A stretch of 64,000 nt of DNA from the NCBI RefSeq assembly GCF_002288925.2, contig NW_022098050.1, forward strand, positions 8,078,452-8,142,451. Direction: 5' to 3'. This document shows, one piece after another, positions 23,681 through 37,045 of this stretch (position 1 is the first letter of the stretch; every line of letters starts with the position of its first letter). The position numbers were made by a program, and so were the translations under genes. Below the pieces are notes generated by a model. The model was not told the DNA's origin. It made no database searches and was given only the letters and a program-made list of their open reading frames with translations. The stretch comes from Delphinapterus leucas. Taxonomy: Eukaryota; Chordata; Mammalia; Artiodactyla; Monodontidae.

Positions 23681-26600
23681 AGTACTCAGAAAAGTATAGC
23701 CTTAGTAATGGGGGAGAAAATTAGTTTTGGACTAAAGGCTGATCTGGTAACAGCTAACAAAGCTTATAAGCAAGCTTTGAAAGGATTAAACTGTTTCCAA
23801 GTAATCAAACTACATCCAAGAACAAAGTTCATGAATATTCATAGGACACAAAAATATCCAGCACCCAACAAAATAAAATTCACAACGCCTGGCATCCAAT
23901 TAAGAATTACCAGGTCTTCAAACAAGCAGGAAAATGCAACTAATAATGAGGAGAAAGTCAATCAGTAGAAACAAACCCAGCAGTGACATGGATGTCAGAA
24001 TTAGCAGACAAGAATATTAAAACATATTATAACTATATTTCGTATGTTTAGGAAAGCAGAAAAAAGATTGAGCATGTTAGATAGAGACATGGAAACAATA
24101 CAAAGCCCCAAATTAAAATTTTAGAGATGAAAACTACAATGTCCAAGATGAAAAATATACTGGACAGGGTTAACAGCAAATTAGACACTACAGAAGAAAG
24201 CAATAGTAAACTCAAAATCATTGCAATAGGAGTTATCAGAAATGAAATATACAAATAAAAAAGACTAAAAATACAGAGTGTTAGTGAGCTCTAGGATAAC
24301 TTTAAGTGGCCTAATATACATGTAATCAGAGTTCACAAAAGAATCGAAAAACATGAAGAAATAATGGTTGAAATTTTTAACTTAATGAAAACTACAAACT
24401 CACAGATCCAAAATGTTCAGTGATTCTTAACCACAAGAAATATGAAGAAAACCACATTAAGGGATATTATACTCAAAATACTAAACCAGTAATAAAAAGA
24501 AATCTGAAAACTAGCCAGAGGGTAAAAAGATACGTTATGTACAGTAACAAACATAAGAATGATAACAGACTTTTCATTTAAAATAATGCAACCCAAGACA
24601 GTGGAACAACATCTTTAAAGTATTGAAAGAAAAAAAAAACTCTCACATGGAATTCTACACCTAGTGAAAGTATCTTTCAAAAGGGGTAAAAGATTTTCTC
24701 ATACATACAAATTCTGAAAGAATTCATTATCAGGAGACCTGCACTACAAGAAATATTAAAGGAAGTGCTTTAGGTAGAAGAAAAAGATCTATACAAGGAA
24801 TGAAAAGCACCAGAGGTGGTAAAGAGGTGTGTAAATATAAAATACTTTCTTTGTTATTTTTAATCTATTAAATGACAACTATTAAAAGCAAAAAGAATAA
24901 CAATGTATTGTGACTTTATAACATATGTATAAATAAAATGACACAAAGGTTGAAGTGGGAAGATGGAAATACATGATTATAAGGTTTTTATACTATATGA
25001 GAAGTAGTAAAATATTACTTGAAGATAATTAATTCAATAAATTAAAGATGTATTTGTAAGCACTAAAGAAACCAAAACAAAATCATAGCAAATAATCCAA
25101 CAAAGGAGATAAAAAGAAATATTTTTTAAACTCCTCAATTAAACAAAAAGGAAGAAGATAAAAAGAAAAATGGAACAAATAATAGATGGGACAAATAGGA
25201 AAAAAAGGAAGGGTAGAAGATTTAAGTGCAACTGTATTAATAATCATGTTAAGTATAAATGGTCTAAACATCTCAATTAAAGGCTAGACATTTCCAAACT
25301 GGATTGAGAAGCAAGGACCAAGTAGCTATATGATGCCTTCAAGAAACCCATTTTAAATATAAAGACAAATAAGTTAAAGTAAATGGATAGAAAAAGATAT
25401 ACCATGCTAACACTAAGCAAAAGAATGTTGGAATTGTTACATTAATACCAGATAAAGTAGATTTCAGAGCAAAGATATTACCTGGGATGAAGAGGGGCAT
25501 TTCACATGGATAATGCTGTCAATTTATCAAGAAGACATAACAATTCTAAGCATTTATTTATCTAATAATGGAGTTTCAAAATACATTAAGCAAAACCTGA
25601 TAGAACTAAAGTGATAAATAGACAAATCTACAATAATGAGGGGAACTTTCAACACTCCTATCTCAATAACTGATATAAAAAATAGACCAAAAAAATCAGT
25701 AAGGACATAAAAGACTTGAATAAATAACACAACCAATTTCACCAAATTTTTATTTGCCAAGATAGACCATATTTCCAACCATAAAACAAGTTTCAATAAA
25801 TTTTTTAAAATTTAAATCATACAAAGTATCTTCTCTGACCACAATGAAATAGAAATCAGTAACAGAAAGATATCCAGAAAGTCACTGTATATTTAGAAAC
25901 TAAATAACATAGTTCTTATTAACCCATGGGTCCAAGAAGAAATAATAAAGGAAATTTGAAAGTATTTTCAATTGAATGAAAATGAAAACACAACATGTCA
26001 AAATTTGTGAGTTGCACTAAATGCTTATATCACGAAAGAAGAAAGTTCTCAAGTCAATGACCTCGACTTCTACCTTAAGGAACTAGAAACTATAAGAGAA
26101 ATTAAACCTGGAAATAAGAATACAAAACCAAATTAATGGAGGAAATTAATGAAACCAACAGCTGGCTCTTTGAGATAAAGAAAAAATGAAGGTGATAAAC
26201 CTCTAGCCAGACTAATCAGAATACAATTTAAAACCACCATGTAAGGAAATATTCTGAATAACTTTATAAACAAAACTCTAGGCTCAGATGACTCCACTGG
26301 TGAATTCTACCAAACATTTAAAAACAAAATAATACTAATTCTACAAGACTCTTCCAGAAAATTAAAAAGCAGGAAATACTTCCTGATTCTTTCAATGAAA
26401 TAAGAAATAGCCTGATACCAAAACCAGACAAAGACTGTTTTAAAAAAAATTACAGAACAATATTCCTCATGAACATAGATGTAAAACTTCTTAAAATTTT
26501 ACAAATTTAATTCAACAGTAGATAAAAAAGTTAATATGCAAATGATCAAGTAGGTATTATTCTCAGAGTGCAAACTTGTTTAACATTCCTGGTTTAACAA

Positions 26601-27043
26601 ATTAAAAAAGAAAAACAAAATGATAATCTCAATAATTGCAAAAAAAACCACAAAAGACAATTCCAACATCTATTCTCAGTAAAAACTCTCAGTAAACTAA
26701 GAATAGAAGAAAACTGTCTCAAACTTATAAAGGACAGCTTTGAAAAAAATCTAAATAATATCATACTTATGGTAAAAAAAAAAAAAAAAAACTGAAAACG
26801 GAATTTTTCCCCTAAGGTCTTAAAAAAGGCAAGGATATCTACTCTCACCACTTCTATTCCACATTAGACCGGAAGTTCTAGCCAATACAACAAGGCAAGA
26901 AAAAAGAAAAATCATGAAGACTGGAAAAGAACAATTAAAACCACCTTTATTAGCAGATGATATAATTGTCTATGTAGAAAATCCTATATTATCTTTTAAA
27001 AACAGGTACTAGTATAAGTGAGATTAGCAAAGTGGCAGGATAC

Positions 27044-27427
27044 AAGGTTGTATTAGTCAGCTTGAGCTGTCATAACAAAATACCATAGACTGGTATGTGT
27101 GTGTGTGGGTGGGGGGGGTGCTTAAAAAAACAAAAATTTATTTTCTCACAGTTCTGGAGTCTGGATGTTCAAGATCAGGGTGCCAGCAGCGTCGGGTTCT
27201 GGTGAGAGTTTTCCTGACTTGCAGATGGCTGCCTTCTTGCTGTGTCCTCACATGGAGGAGAGAGAGCAATCTCTCTCTCTTCCACTTCTTATAAGGCCAC
27301 TAATCCCATCATGATGGTGCCACCTTCATAATCTAATCTAACCCTAAATACCTCTCCAAAGCCCCGTCTCCAAATACCATCACATTGGGGGTCAGGGGTT
27401 AAACATAAGAATTTGGAGAGATAAGGT
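27044..27427 (-). mobile_element. MaLR LTR (MLT1/MST-like), minus, in old L1
   Basis: Reads TGTATTAGTCAGCTTGAGCTG, 'gtcataacaaaataccatag', 'ttctcacagttctggagtc' and 'gccttcttgctgtgtcctca', the reverse complement of a MaLR LTR. A 5-bp duplication, AAGGT (27044-27048, 27423-27427), interrupts L1 text that otherwise continues 'gatacaaggtcaatatac'. A T/G-rich stretch at 27095-27118 has expanded within it. Confidence 0.8.
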
Positions 27428-27733
27428 CAATATACAAAAATCAGTTCTGTATGTATGTGTGTGTAATACATACAAATATACAATTGGAAATTGAAATTAA
27501 ATAAATAATACTATTTACAATAGCATCAATATATGAAATACTTGGGGATAAATTTGATAAAATGTGTGCAGGACCTGTAAACTGAAAACTATAAAATATT
27601 GCTGAGGGAAATTGAAAAAACCTAAATAAATGGAGAGATATATTCATTGATTGGAAGAAGCAATACTCTTATGATATCAATTCTTCACAAACTGACCTAC
27701 AAGTTTAACACAATCTCAATTCACTCAATTGGA

Positions 27734-27771
27734 GGTGTGTGTGTGTGTGTGTGTGCCTGTGTGTGTGTGTT
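27734..27771 (+). repeat. (GT)n microsatellite
   Basis: Alternating GT with one 'gcct' interruption, inside the old L1 ORF2 region. Confidence 0.9.
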
Positions 27772-28105
27772 TGAAAAATAACAAGCTGATTTTGAAATAT
27801 ACATGGAAAAGCAAAGGATCTAGAATAGCCATAACAACGTTGGAAAATGAAAATAAACTGGACAGGGTATACACTATCTGAATTTAAGATTTAGTCTAAA
27901 ACTACAGTTAAGAGAGTGTGGTATTGACATAAATATAGACAAATAGGTAAGTGAAACAGAACAAAAATAGACCCACACAAATATGGTGCAGTGATTTTTG
28001 TCAAAGGTACAAAGTCAAATCAATGGAAAAAGGATGGCCTTTTTATCAAATGATGCTGAAATAATTAGATATCCATATAGGAAACAAATTAACCTTGACC
28101 CAAAA

Positions 28106-28721
28106 TGTATTAGTTTTCTATTGCTGCATTAAAAAAATTACCTCAAACTTAGTGGCTTAAAATAACACCCATTTATTAACTCACAGTTCTTTAGGTTCTT
28201 ACCTACTTCTTAGTCTGGGTACATTATGACTGGATTCTCTGCCCCATGTCTTAGAAGGCTAATATCAATGTGTCAGCCAAGCTGTGTTATCATCTGGAGC
28301 CCAGACTCATCATCTAAGCTCATGCAGTTGTGGCAGAATTCAATTCCTTGAGGTTGTAGGACTGAGGTCCCTGTTTCCTTGCTGACTATCAGCCAGGAGG
28401 CATTTTCAGCAACTAGAAGGTATCAGCTCTCTTTGACATATGGCCTCTTCCATCTTCAAAGCTAGCAATGGATAAGCTCTCTTATGTTCAACTTCTCTTA
28501 TTCTTTCAATCTTTTACTTCAGGAAAAGCCCAGGCCTTTTTAAGGCCTCGCTCTATTAGGTCAGGCCCACCCAGGATGGTCTATCTTAAATTCAAATGAT
28601 TTGGGATATTAATTGCATCTGGAAAATCTCATCACAGTAACACCTAGATTAATGTTAGAATAACTATGAAAAAGTGTGTACACCAGAGCTCTTGGGAGTC
28701 AACTTAGTATTCTGCCTACCA
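28106..28721 (-). mobile_element. MaLR LTR (MLT1C/D-like), minus, in old L1
   Basis: Starts TGTATTAGTTTTCTATTGCTGC and ends 'tattctgcctacca'. These are the reverse complement of the LTR ends seen in plus orientation at 56011-56530 (TGTGGTAGGCAGAATA ... ACTCATACA). It lies in old L1 ORF2 sequence, which resumes near 28750 ('catagacctaaatgtaca'). Confidence 0.75.
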
Positions 28722-29071
28722 TTCATAGCTTGTACCATTATAATAACTGAATCATAATGTGACATAGACCTAAATGTACAAAAACCAAAACTATAAAACT
28801 TCTAGAAGAAAATATAGGAGAAAATCTTTGTGACTTGGGTTGGGCAAAGATTTCTTAAGTATGACACCAAAGCACAATTTATAAAAGAAAAACTGGATAG
28901 ACAAAGATTCACAAATTAAGAACTTGTCCTCAAAAGACACTATTTAAAGAGTGAAAAGGCAAGCCACAGATTAGAAGTAAATATTCGCCAGTTGCATATT
29001 TGATAAAAGACTTGTGCTCAGAATATATAAAGAACTCTCAAGTCACAATAATAAGGAAATAAGCCAATTAA

Positions 29072-29215
29072 AAATTGGGGGATGGGAATTCCCTAGCGGT
29101 CCAGTGGTTAGGACTCCTCGCTCTTACTGCCGAGGGCCTGGGTTCAATCCCTGGTCACTAAGATTCCACAAGCTGCACGGTTCAGCCAAAAAAAAAAAAA
29201 TGGGGGGAAATTTGA
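29072..29215 (+). mobile_element. Short CHR-related SINE in old L1
   Basis: Body 29084-29200: GGGAATTCCCTAGCGGTCCA (box A region), 'gggttcaatccctggtc' (box B region), 'agctgcacggttcagcc', then an A13 tail. Flanks of the form AAATTGGGGG and AAAATGGGGGG suggest an imperfect duplication. This is the about 115-bp SINE form also seen at 41615-41743. Confidence 0.85.
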
Positions 29216-30039
29216 ATAGACACTTCACTAAAGAACAAATATGTATGGCAAATAAGCACACAAAGAGATTTTCAATGTCATCAGTCATTAGAGAAATTCA
29301 AATTAAAGCCACAATCAGATATATTATGCACCTATCAGAACGGCTAAAATTAGAAATACGGATAGTACTAAGTATCAGCAAGGACTGGAGCAAGTGAAAC
29401 TCTCCAACTCTTAATGGGAATGTAAAATGGTACACCTCCTTTGGAAAACATTTGACAGTTTCTTAAAAAATTAAACATATACCTAAAGTATGACTGAGAT
29501 ATCCCACTCCTAGGTATTTACCCAAGAGAAATGAAAACAGGAACTCACAAAATCTTGTATACTACGTTCATAGCAGCCGTATTTGTAATAGACAAAAATG
29601 AAACAACCCAAATGCCCATCAAAAGATGAATGAATTAACAAACTGTGATATATGCATACAATGGAATACTATCTAGTACATAATAGAAAGGAACCAACTT
29701 TTGAAACACACAAAATGGTTGAAATCTCAAAATCATTATGTCAAGTGAGAAAAGCCAGACAAAAGAGAGTACATACTGTATGATTGTATTTATTTAAATT
29801 TCTAGAAAGTTTTAACTAATCTATAGTGACAGAAATAAATCACTGGTGGATTGGGAAAGAGCAGGAGAAAGAGGTTACAAAGTGGCATGAGGACAGTTTT
29901 GGGGGTGATGATATGTTTTTTATCTTCGTTGTGGTGATGATTTTATGAGTGTATGCATATGTCAAAATTTATCAATTTGCAAACTTTAAATATGTTCAAT
30001 TGTATGTCAATCACCTCTCAAAAAAGCTTTTTTGATTTT

Positions 30040-30452
30040 TACAATGATGAGATCATTAGTTTATGCTCTTTTGCAAATTGCTTTTTTCACTAACCAACAT
30101 ATCAAGGACAACCTTCCTACCAATTCACTTAGACCTATCTCAGTCTTTTAACCAGATGCATTAATTCCATAACATTAATCTACATTAAATTTTAAATAAT
30201 TCCTTTATTGATACAAATTTTGATTGTTTGAAATTTTTGTACTTATCAGTAGCTCTGTAACTATCATCCTGTCAAATAAATTCTTAAGTACTTGAGCACG
30301 TATTCTGTTGCATCAATGGATACATGAAATTTATGTTGCTGTTTATTCCCAAAATACTTCCAAAGAGGTGCCTATTCATACTTTCTCCATTTCTCCACAA
30401 CTGTACTAACACTGAACCTTACCCATCTTTTTAACTTTTTCCAAATTGATAG
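30040..30452 (-). mobile_element. Ancient LINE-like fragment, probably L1 antisense
   Basis: T-rich text ('ctcttttgcaaattgctttt', 'actttctccatttctccaca', 'aactttttccaaattgatag') resembles the antisense of old L1 3' sequence. Similar text resumes at 32390-32530 after later insertions. Tentative. Confidence 0.4.
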
Positions 30453-30900
30453 GTATTATTAGTTTTCTAGAACTACCATAACAAATTATCACAAACTGAG
30501 TGGCTTAAACAACAGAAATTTATTGTCTCACAGTTCTGGAGCTAGATATCTGAGATCAAGGTGTCAGCAGCGTTGGCTCTTTCTGAGTGCTGTGAGGAAT
30601 AATTTTTTCCATGCCTCTCCCTTATCATCTCATGGTTTACTGGCAATCTTTGGCATTCCTTGGCTTGTAGAAGCATCATTCCCAACCTGCAATCATCTTC
30701 ACAGGGCATTCTCCAACTATGTGTCTATGTCCAAATTTCCCCTTTTTATAAGGATACCAGTCATGTCTGATTAGGGGTCCACCCTACTCCAGCATGACCT
30801 CATCGTATATCTGCAATGACCCTATTTCCAAATAACGTTAAATTCTGAAGTATTGGGAGTTAGGACTTCAATATGTGAATTAAATGGAGGAAGAATGACT
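30453..30900 (-). mobile_element. MLT1-type LTR, minus orientation
   Basis: Order on the plus strand: 'tattattagttttctagaac', 'aacaacagaaatttattgtc', 'tttggcattccttggcttgt', 'gtccaaatttccccttttta', 'agttaggacttcaatatgtg'. This is the reverse complement of the LTRs at 31377 and 40362. The 83-codon frame at 30523-30774 falls in it. Confidence 0.85.
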
Positions 30901-31376
30901 TTGAGGGCAGAGGCATGTATGCAGAGGCTGATGGGGCTGCCACTGATATCACCAACCCAGAGGGCACAGGTCCAGGGGGCAGGGCCACCTCTCAGGCCAA
31001 GAGGGCAGGAGTGTTGCCCAGTGTCTGAAGAACAGAGCATCAGCCAAAGAGGATTATTCTCAAGTCTTAAAATCTAATAAAATTTACCCTTCTAGGTTTC
31101 AGACTTGCTTGGGACCTGTAATACCTTTTTCCTCCCAATTTCTCCCTTTCAGAATGGGAATGAGTATCCTATGTCTGTCTGTTTCACAGGTTCACAGATG
31201 GAGAGGAATTTGGTCCCAGGATGAATCATACCTCATCCATACCAATTTAAATGCTACTGTAGATGCGATTTTGTACTTACAGTTGACATTGGAATGGGTT
31301 AAGACTTTGGGGGATGTTGGGATGGGATGAATGTATTTTGAATATGACATGAATTTGTGAAGGCCAGAGGGTGGAA
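30901..31376 (+). mobile_element. MaLR internal sequence remnant
   Basis: Text such as 'agacttgcttgggacctgta', 'cccaatttctccctttcaga', 'ggatgaatcatacctcatcc' and 'atgaatgtattttgaatatg' up to 'aggccagagggtggaa' resembles the 3' internal part of a MaLR element lying just before its 3' LTR. There is no intact coding frame; MaLR elements are non-autonomous. Confidence 0.65.
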
Positions 31377-31843
31377 TGTTATAGGTCAAATTGTGTCACC
31401 TTAAAATCCATATGTTGAAATCTTAACCCCCAGTAGTTTAGAATGTAACTTTATTTGGAAATAGGGTCATTGACAATATAATTAGCTAAGATGAAGTCAT
31501 CCTGGAGTAGGGTGGACCCCTAATCCAATATGACTGGTGTCCTCATAGATAGGAGGAATTTGGACACAAATACACATAGTAAAACACCATGTGAAGATAA
31601 ATGCAGAGACAAGATGGAGGTGATGCTTCTACAAGCCAGGAAATGCCAAAGATTGCCAGCAAACCATCAGAAGCTAGGACAGAGGTATGGAATAGATTAT
31701 TTCCCATAGCACTCAGAAGGAACCTACCTTGCTGACACCTTGATGGTGGACATCTAGCCTCCAGAAATGTGAGACAATAAATTTCTGCTGTTTAAGCCAT
31801 TCAGTTTGTGGTACTTCATTATGGCAGCCCTAACAAACGTACA
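31377..31843 (+). mobile_element. MLT1-type LTR, plus orientation
   Basis: Begins TGTTATAGGTCAAATTGTGT and ends 'ccctaacaaacgtaca'. Contains 'atttggaaatagggtcattg', 'atatgactggtgtcctcata' and the polyadenylation region 'gagacaataaatttctgctg'. Together with the preceding internal sequence it looks like the 3' LTR of a MaLR. Confidence 0.88.
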
Positions 31844-31878
31844 ACTGGCATAAAATAATATTTTATTATTGCTAAAAT

Positions 31879-32388
31879 GTTACATGAGTCAGGGTTCTCC
31901 AGAGACAAGACAAGAGGAATTTATTGCAAGGAATTGGCTCACATGATTATGGAGATTGAGAAGTCCTAAGGTCTGCAGTCAGCAAGCTGGAGACCCAGGA
32001 AAGCCAAAGGTGTAGTTCCATTCTGAGTCCAAAAGCCTGAGAACCAGGAAAGCCAGTGGTGTAAATTCCAACCTGAAAGCCAGCAGGCTAGAGACCCAGG
32101 AAGAGCCAATGTTTCAGTTCAAGTCCAAAGGCAAGAAAAACTGACATCCCAGCTCAAGCAGTCAGGCAGGAGGAGTTCCCTGTTACACAGCCTTTTTGTT
32201 CTATTCTGGTCTTTGACTGTTTAGAAGAGGCCGACCCACATTAAAGAGGGCAATCTGCACTACTCAGTCTACAGATTCAAATTTTAATCTCATCTAGAAA
32301 CACCGTAGCAGACATACCCAGAATAATGTTTGGCCAAATGTTTGGGCACTCGGTGGCCAGCTGAGTTGACATATGAAATTATGCATCA
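31879..32388 (+). mobile_element. MLT2B-like ERVL LTR
   Basis: Contains 'gagtcagggttctccagaga', 'aattggctcacatgattatg', 'gcaagctggagacccaggaa', 'cagtcaggcaggaggagttc', 'ttctattctggtctttgact', and near the end 'acccagaataatgtttggcc' and 'tgagttgacatatgaaatta'. This order is the familiar ERVL MLT2 LTR. Orientation follows the usual consensus. Confidence 0.8.
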
Positions 32389-32389
32389 A

Positions 32390-33580
32390 AAGTGCACATT
32401 TTAGCATAAATAAATTTGTACAATTCTGACATGTTTATTGGTGGGGTTTTTTTGCTTCTTTTGTGAATTGCTTACTCATATCTTTGCCCATTTTCCTATT
32501 GGAGGACCCATTTAAAAGCTCTGTACTTGTTTAATTAAAAGGCTGTATAACAATTAATAAGCATATTGAGAGCAGATACAAGCACCCATAATTCACAACT
32601 ATTTTTATTTTCAAATGTTATTTTTCATTATGAAAGTTCATTGTTGCATGATGGCAGCCATAATATACAATTCTGTATATGGTATTTTGATTTATTTTAT
32701 ATCAAATATTAAAAAGTCACTTAACATTCTATTTTAAAATAAAAATGGGTAGGATAAGGCAGTTTGAAAAGGGGGCACTTGTTGAGATATAATCCAAGGT
32801 GAAAAGAAAGCTCTTATAACTTTACTATATTTCTTTTCCCCTCTTTACTTCCCATGTAACTGTTTTTGTCTCATTACTTTGCTACTCACTCCAGAAATGG
32901 TCCAGGGCAAAGATTAAATAACATAACAAAACCGCGAGCTTTGACTCCTTCAGTAAGTGCTCTCTGGGGACAGGGAACTTGCACATTGGAAAAATATAAG
33001 CAGGGCATAATGTTGGCCCCTGGCAATGCTGACACTTTGTGTAAACTTTGACAAGGCAAGGCAGGTTCTGTTCTCAGATATAACCTAGCAAATTTTGCTC
33101 ACTACAAATGGGTGCTACATATTCTAATTTGAATGGAGTTAGGCCCAGACTATAAAGTTCTGGAAAACCATGTTTTGTTTAAAAAAAAAAGGCACACCCA
33201 ATCAGGTGTGAAAGTCGCACACACAGCAAAGGACCTTTCAGACATGCTGAGCCCAGTATGTCTGAAAGGCTGCCTTTCTCCAAGGGCTCAGGTTACTTTC
33301 CCTGTACTCTAAGCAGTTATTTCTTGAAAGACACAGCTACAGACCAGCTTGAGCCCATTTTTCTTGAGCAAGGCAACCTAGGGCACTGGAAAAAAGCTGC
33401 ACTTAGATTTAGAGACCCAGAAAGCTGGGGAAGGGGAATGACATCTTCACGTTCATACCTGTAATGAGTACTGGGACAAGAATTCTAACCTTGTTTCCTC
33501 AAGTGTTAAAAGGGATTATTGGCTTGAATACCATCTGTTTAAACCTAAGGTAATCTCTAATTCTATGATTCTAAGTCGAC
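32390..33580. other. Span without a supported gene
   Basis: The first 140 bases look like old LINE antisense. The rest is AT-rich, with an A-run at 33181-33190. Frames at 32866-33051 and 33258-33464 have no recognisable domain. Confidence 0.4.
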
Positions 33581-33584
33581 TGGT

Positions 33585-33790
33585 TATTAAATTGAGTTCA
33601 AATCGTGGCTTTGCCTCTCATTAGATATGTAATCTTATTAAAATATTTAACTATCTGTGCTTCTTTTTACAGATAAAGAACTACCTCATTTACAAGTTGT
33701 AATGTTTGTAAAATGCTGAGCACAATGCCTAGCATATAGCAACCAATTAACAGTAGTAACTGGCATTTCTATTATCAAAAATAATAATTA
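33585..33790 (+). repeat. MIR SINE, diverged
   Basis: 'gagttcaaatcgtggctttg', 'aaaatgctgagcacaatgcc' and 'tagcatatagcaaccaatta' match MIR in plus orientation, with an AT-rich middle. Confidence 0.65.
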
Positions 33791-34589
33791 CCTTTTCACT
33801 AATGTAAGCCTTTCCTTTTCCATTTCATAAAATTATAAAAAATGTTAAAACTACCTGGTATTAGAGAGTAGTAATCCAACTTGCTAATCTTACAGATGAG
33901 AAATCTGAAGGCTACATCTGGTCTTATCACCCAGCTAGTTAGTTCTAGAACCAGAATTGGAAGCATGGCTTCCTGACCTTCACCTCTTACTTCTACATCC
34001 CTCTCCAGTTTCACTTCTGGTCTGCCTTACTCCCAGACTAGGAACTCCCACCAGGCTGTGTTCTGGTGTCAAAGCCTCTGCTTCCCCTCAACCTTTCTAA
34101 AGGTTCCTCCAGGGAGAGGGGATAAAGTCTCCTTCAGCTTTACTCCTGATCCATATGTCCATTCCTAGCAGAGCAAGGCCTGCCCATCCTAACCTCAATT
34201 CTCTTACTTCCCCTGGACATTCAGTCAACCAAAGCAGCTCCCTGCTCTAGTTCTCTCTCTTCCTATCACCTGTGCCCTGCCATAACTCTCAGAATAATCC
34301 ATGTGTCTGGTCACAGGATTGATCATCCTCATTTTGACTGAAAATAACTAAAATTATTTTCCCAAAGGCAGTAGCCAATGTCCTCAGGAGGAAGAAAGAA
34401 CAAACTCTCTCTCTGCTTAATTCATGGATTCTCCCTCCTCCCTATTGGTAAAATCTAATCAGAGGACTTCTCTGACATCTTGCTTCTCCACTGAGTTCCC
34501 AAGATGGAATCCATATGAATATGGATATCCCCAGGCACATTCCGGCTATAGAAGAAGACAACAAAGTCTGGAAGAGGTTAGAGATTCTC

Positions 34590-34700
34590 ATCTCCTTTTT
34601 ACATCATAGATAGAGAAACTGAGGCCCAGAGGAGTTAAATGACAGCCTCTTTGATTCAGGAATTATGTGGTGGAGTTTACTGGATCAGACACTAAGATAA
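34590..34700 (-). repeat. MIR fragment
   Basis: 'catagatagagaaactgagg cccagaggagttaaatgaca' is a reverse-complement MIR core. The flanking 33800-36630 otherwise shows no supported gene or clear element; it has a small (AT)-rich patch at 35150-35175 and 36428-36441. Confidence 0.55.
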
Positions 34701-36634
34701 TTGGTAAACAAGCTCTAGAAGTTCAGTGCTTCAGAAACATCTGCAATATTTTTCATCTTTTCTTTCCTGGATGTAAGTAAAGAAACAGGAAGATATATGA
34801 CAAGCTGGCAGTGTCAATGGAAAGATATGGCAGCAATGCAGGAATAGATCAAAAGAGGTTTTTTTGTCCTACCTCCCTCTGAGTTTTCAATGGACTGTGG
34901 GAAGGGTAAACAAGTGCAGCACATCCCAAACAGCAAGTGTCTGGATCACAGGTTTTGGAAGGGACTACAGTCTGTATTTTCTGAGCCTTCTGGGGAAACC
35001 GGAACACATGGGCCTAAAAAATCAGCTTGCATAATAGCCAAGTTCATCACCAGTGAGTGTGAGCTTGCCTTATTTATGACCACTGAAGTTCATGTCAGTA
35101 AGCAGGATGAGAATTTAGAGCACAGCCTATACCAGGATCCCCCAAAAGTTTATATGTATATGTATATATACACACATATCAGTGCCTTTTTCTTTCTGGT
35201 CATTTTATCTATTTAACACTATTAGAGGTAGCAGAATTGAAGAAGCAGTTCTGGGGCATGGACTTAACTGTTCTGTATGACACATTCTTGAGGGGAAACA
35301 CAGTTTCATATTTCATTAAACTAGCACATGGGGGTCTTGCAAGAGGGAACACTCATAAATGTTCTACCACACATTGGACTATGGACATGGCAGGACTGAA
35401 GCCCAGGTTCAAGTACATAGTCCAAGACACAAAATTCATTTCATTTCCTTTTTTACCTAGTTATTCCTCCTCTGTCTTCGCTTTTTGGAACTTTGCTTTG
35501 CTGCATACTGTGTAAGTAAAGGTCAAAAAATAAAACTTCTACACTAAATACATTTAATCAGGATCATAATAAAAGTATATATGTATAGGTAAAGATAGTA
35601 GATTAGACAAACTCATCTCAAATATATTTTTAAAGGCACAAAACCACACAAGGCTTGGGTGGACAGGAGAGGACACAACAGTAACAAAATTTTGGAAACT
35701 GGAAAGCTGACGGGCAAACAAGGGGAAGGAATTTTAGGAGACACAAGAACACTGAATCTTAAGCCAAGCAATGAGGAAACAACACAAAGTACATCAATTT
35801 ACACAACAAAATCCCCAATGTCAGCATCATGTACCTCTGGAAGTGGGGAAAGGAAACATCCAAAATAAGGAAGATGAGTTTTAAATCTATTTAGGCAGCA
35901 ATTAGGTCCCCAGGTCCAGTCCTTCAGTCCTTAAAATTTCTTCCACTCACCACAGAACATTATTGGAGATTTATTCTCTGGTGAGCTCTGTCCAGTCTTC
36001 TTCCCTACCTACTCCTGCTCTCAGAATACTGGTCACCATGCCTTTACCCTCAAGGAAAGCTACTGGAAAAGCCTTCACTAAAGAATCTGACCAACACAAG
36101 AGGAACACCTAATCAAACTTTCCCCAAAGAAATGGCCCAGCCAGATAACCCTAGAGTGACATTCACAGTTAACAAATCCCACTCGTGCTAAAGCACCTTT
36201 CTAGTGTCCCTCTTTGTAAATGTAAACAAACAACCAAGGATCACCAGATAAGCAGAAAAAAAGTGATCAGAGGCAACAGGTACTTTGTCTAAACTTTCAT
36301 CTCCCTGAATAATCAAAGAGCTGCAAAGATACTGCAACCTTGAAAAAAGAACAAGACAAAGAGGAACAGAGATTTAAAGGAAGGATTTTTAAAAGTCAAA
36401 AATATAAGTACATGTATATGTTATAAGTATATATATATATAAATGCATATATTTAATCATCTCTTATATATACAAGTTTTCCCTCTAATTGGTCCTTGTG
36501 GTCCATGCCCAGTGACTGCTGTATGTCTAGATTTTTTAGGCACTTCAGGGATGAAGATTGCATACACAAAATCCCAAGATGGAACCCATGTGTGAGTCCA
36601 CTAAAATAGTGTTCTCATAACAATTACTATAATA

Positions 36635-36835
36635 TACACCCCATTTATTGAATGGCTACTATGTACTAAGAATTAAGCTGGGTGTCTTTAATACATTCTC
36701 TCATTTACTCCTCGCAACCCTGCAAGGCAGTATAACTAGGGAGGTTAAGAAACTGGCTGGCACTCGGCTGGTAAATGAAGGAGCTATGGTACAAGCCCAA
36801 ATCTCCCCAAGTCTAAACCCTTTCAAGGGTAACAG
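36635..36835 (-). repeat. MIR SINE, diverged
   Basis: 'gaatggctactatgtactaa', 'ctctcatttactcctcgcaa' and 'gaaactggctggcactcggc' follow MIR order in reverse complement. The 104-codon frame at 36648-36962 overlaps it and is not convincing. Confidence 0.6.
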
Positions 36836-37045
36836 GGGAAGTATGAAATTCATTCAGTGGCTGGCTCCATCATTACCAGTAGATTTAGGGTCTTTGCTTA
36901 GGCACAGCCTGGCTGGTCTGTCCTTGTCATGTTCTCTTGTTCACTCTCTTCCTCCATGTTGAGTCATCCATGCACAAACCAGTCTTCTGAACACTAAACA
37001 CTTCATCCATGATTAGGATAATGCTATCATTTTATACACAGAGAT

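Larger units (their letters stand above)
23690..30035 (+). mobile_element. Old near full-length L1 (L1M type), heavily decayed
   Basis: ORF1-region sequence is visible from about 23700 ('agcacccaacaaaataaaat', 'agagatgaaaactacaatg'). The ORF1/ORF2 junction ('cctgcactacaagaaatatt') is near 24739. ORF2 starts near 25236 ('aatggtctaaacatctcaat'), has reverse-transcriptase remnants ('gatgactccactggtgaatt' near 26287, a LADD-like core at about 26950) and C-terminal parts to about 29750. A 3' UTR with 'tggtggattgggaaagagca' ends near 30030. No long frame survives. Interruptions are LTRs at 27049-27422 and 28106-28721 and a short SINE at 29084-29200. Divergence is far above that of the L1 at 13.9 kb, so it is older. 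Confidence 0.85.
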
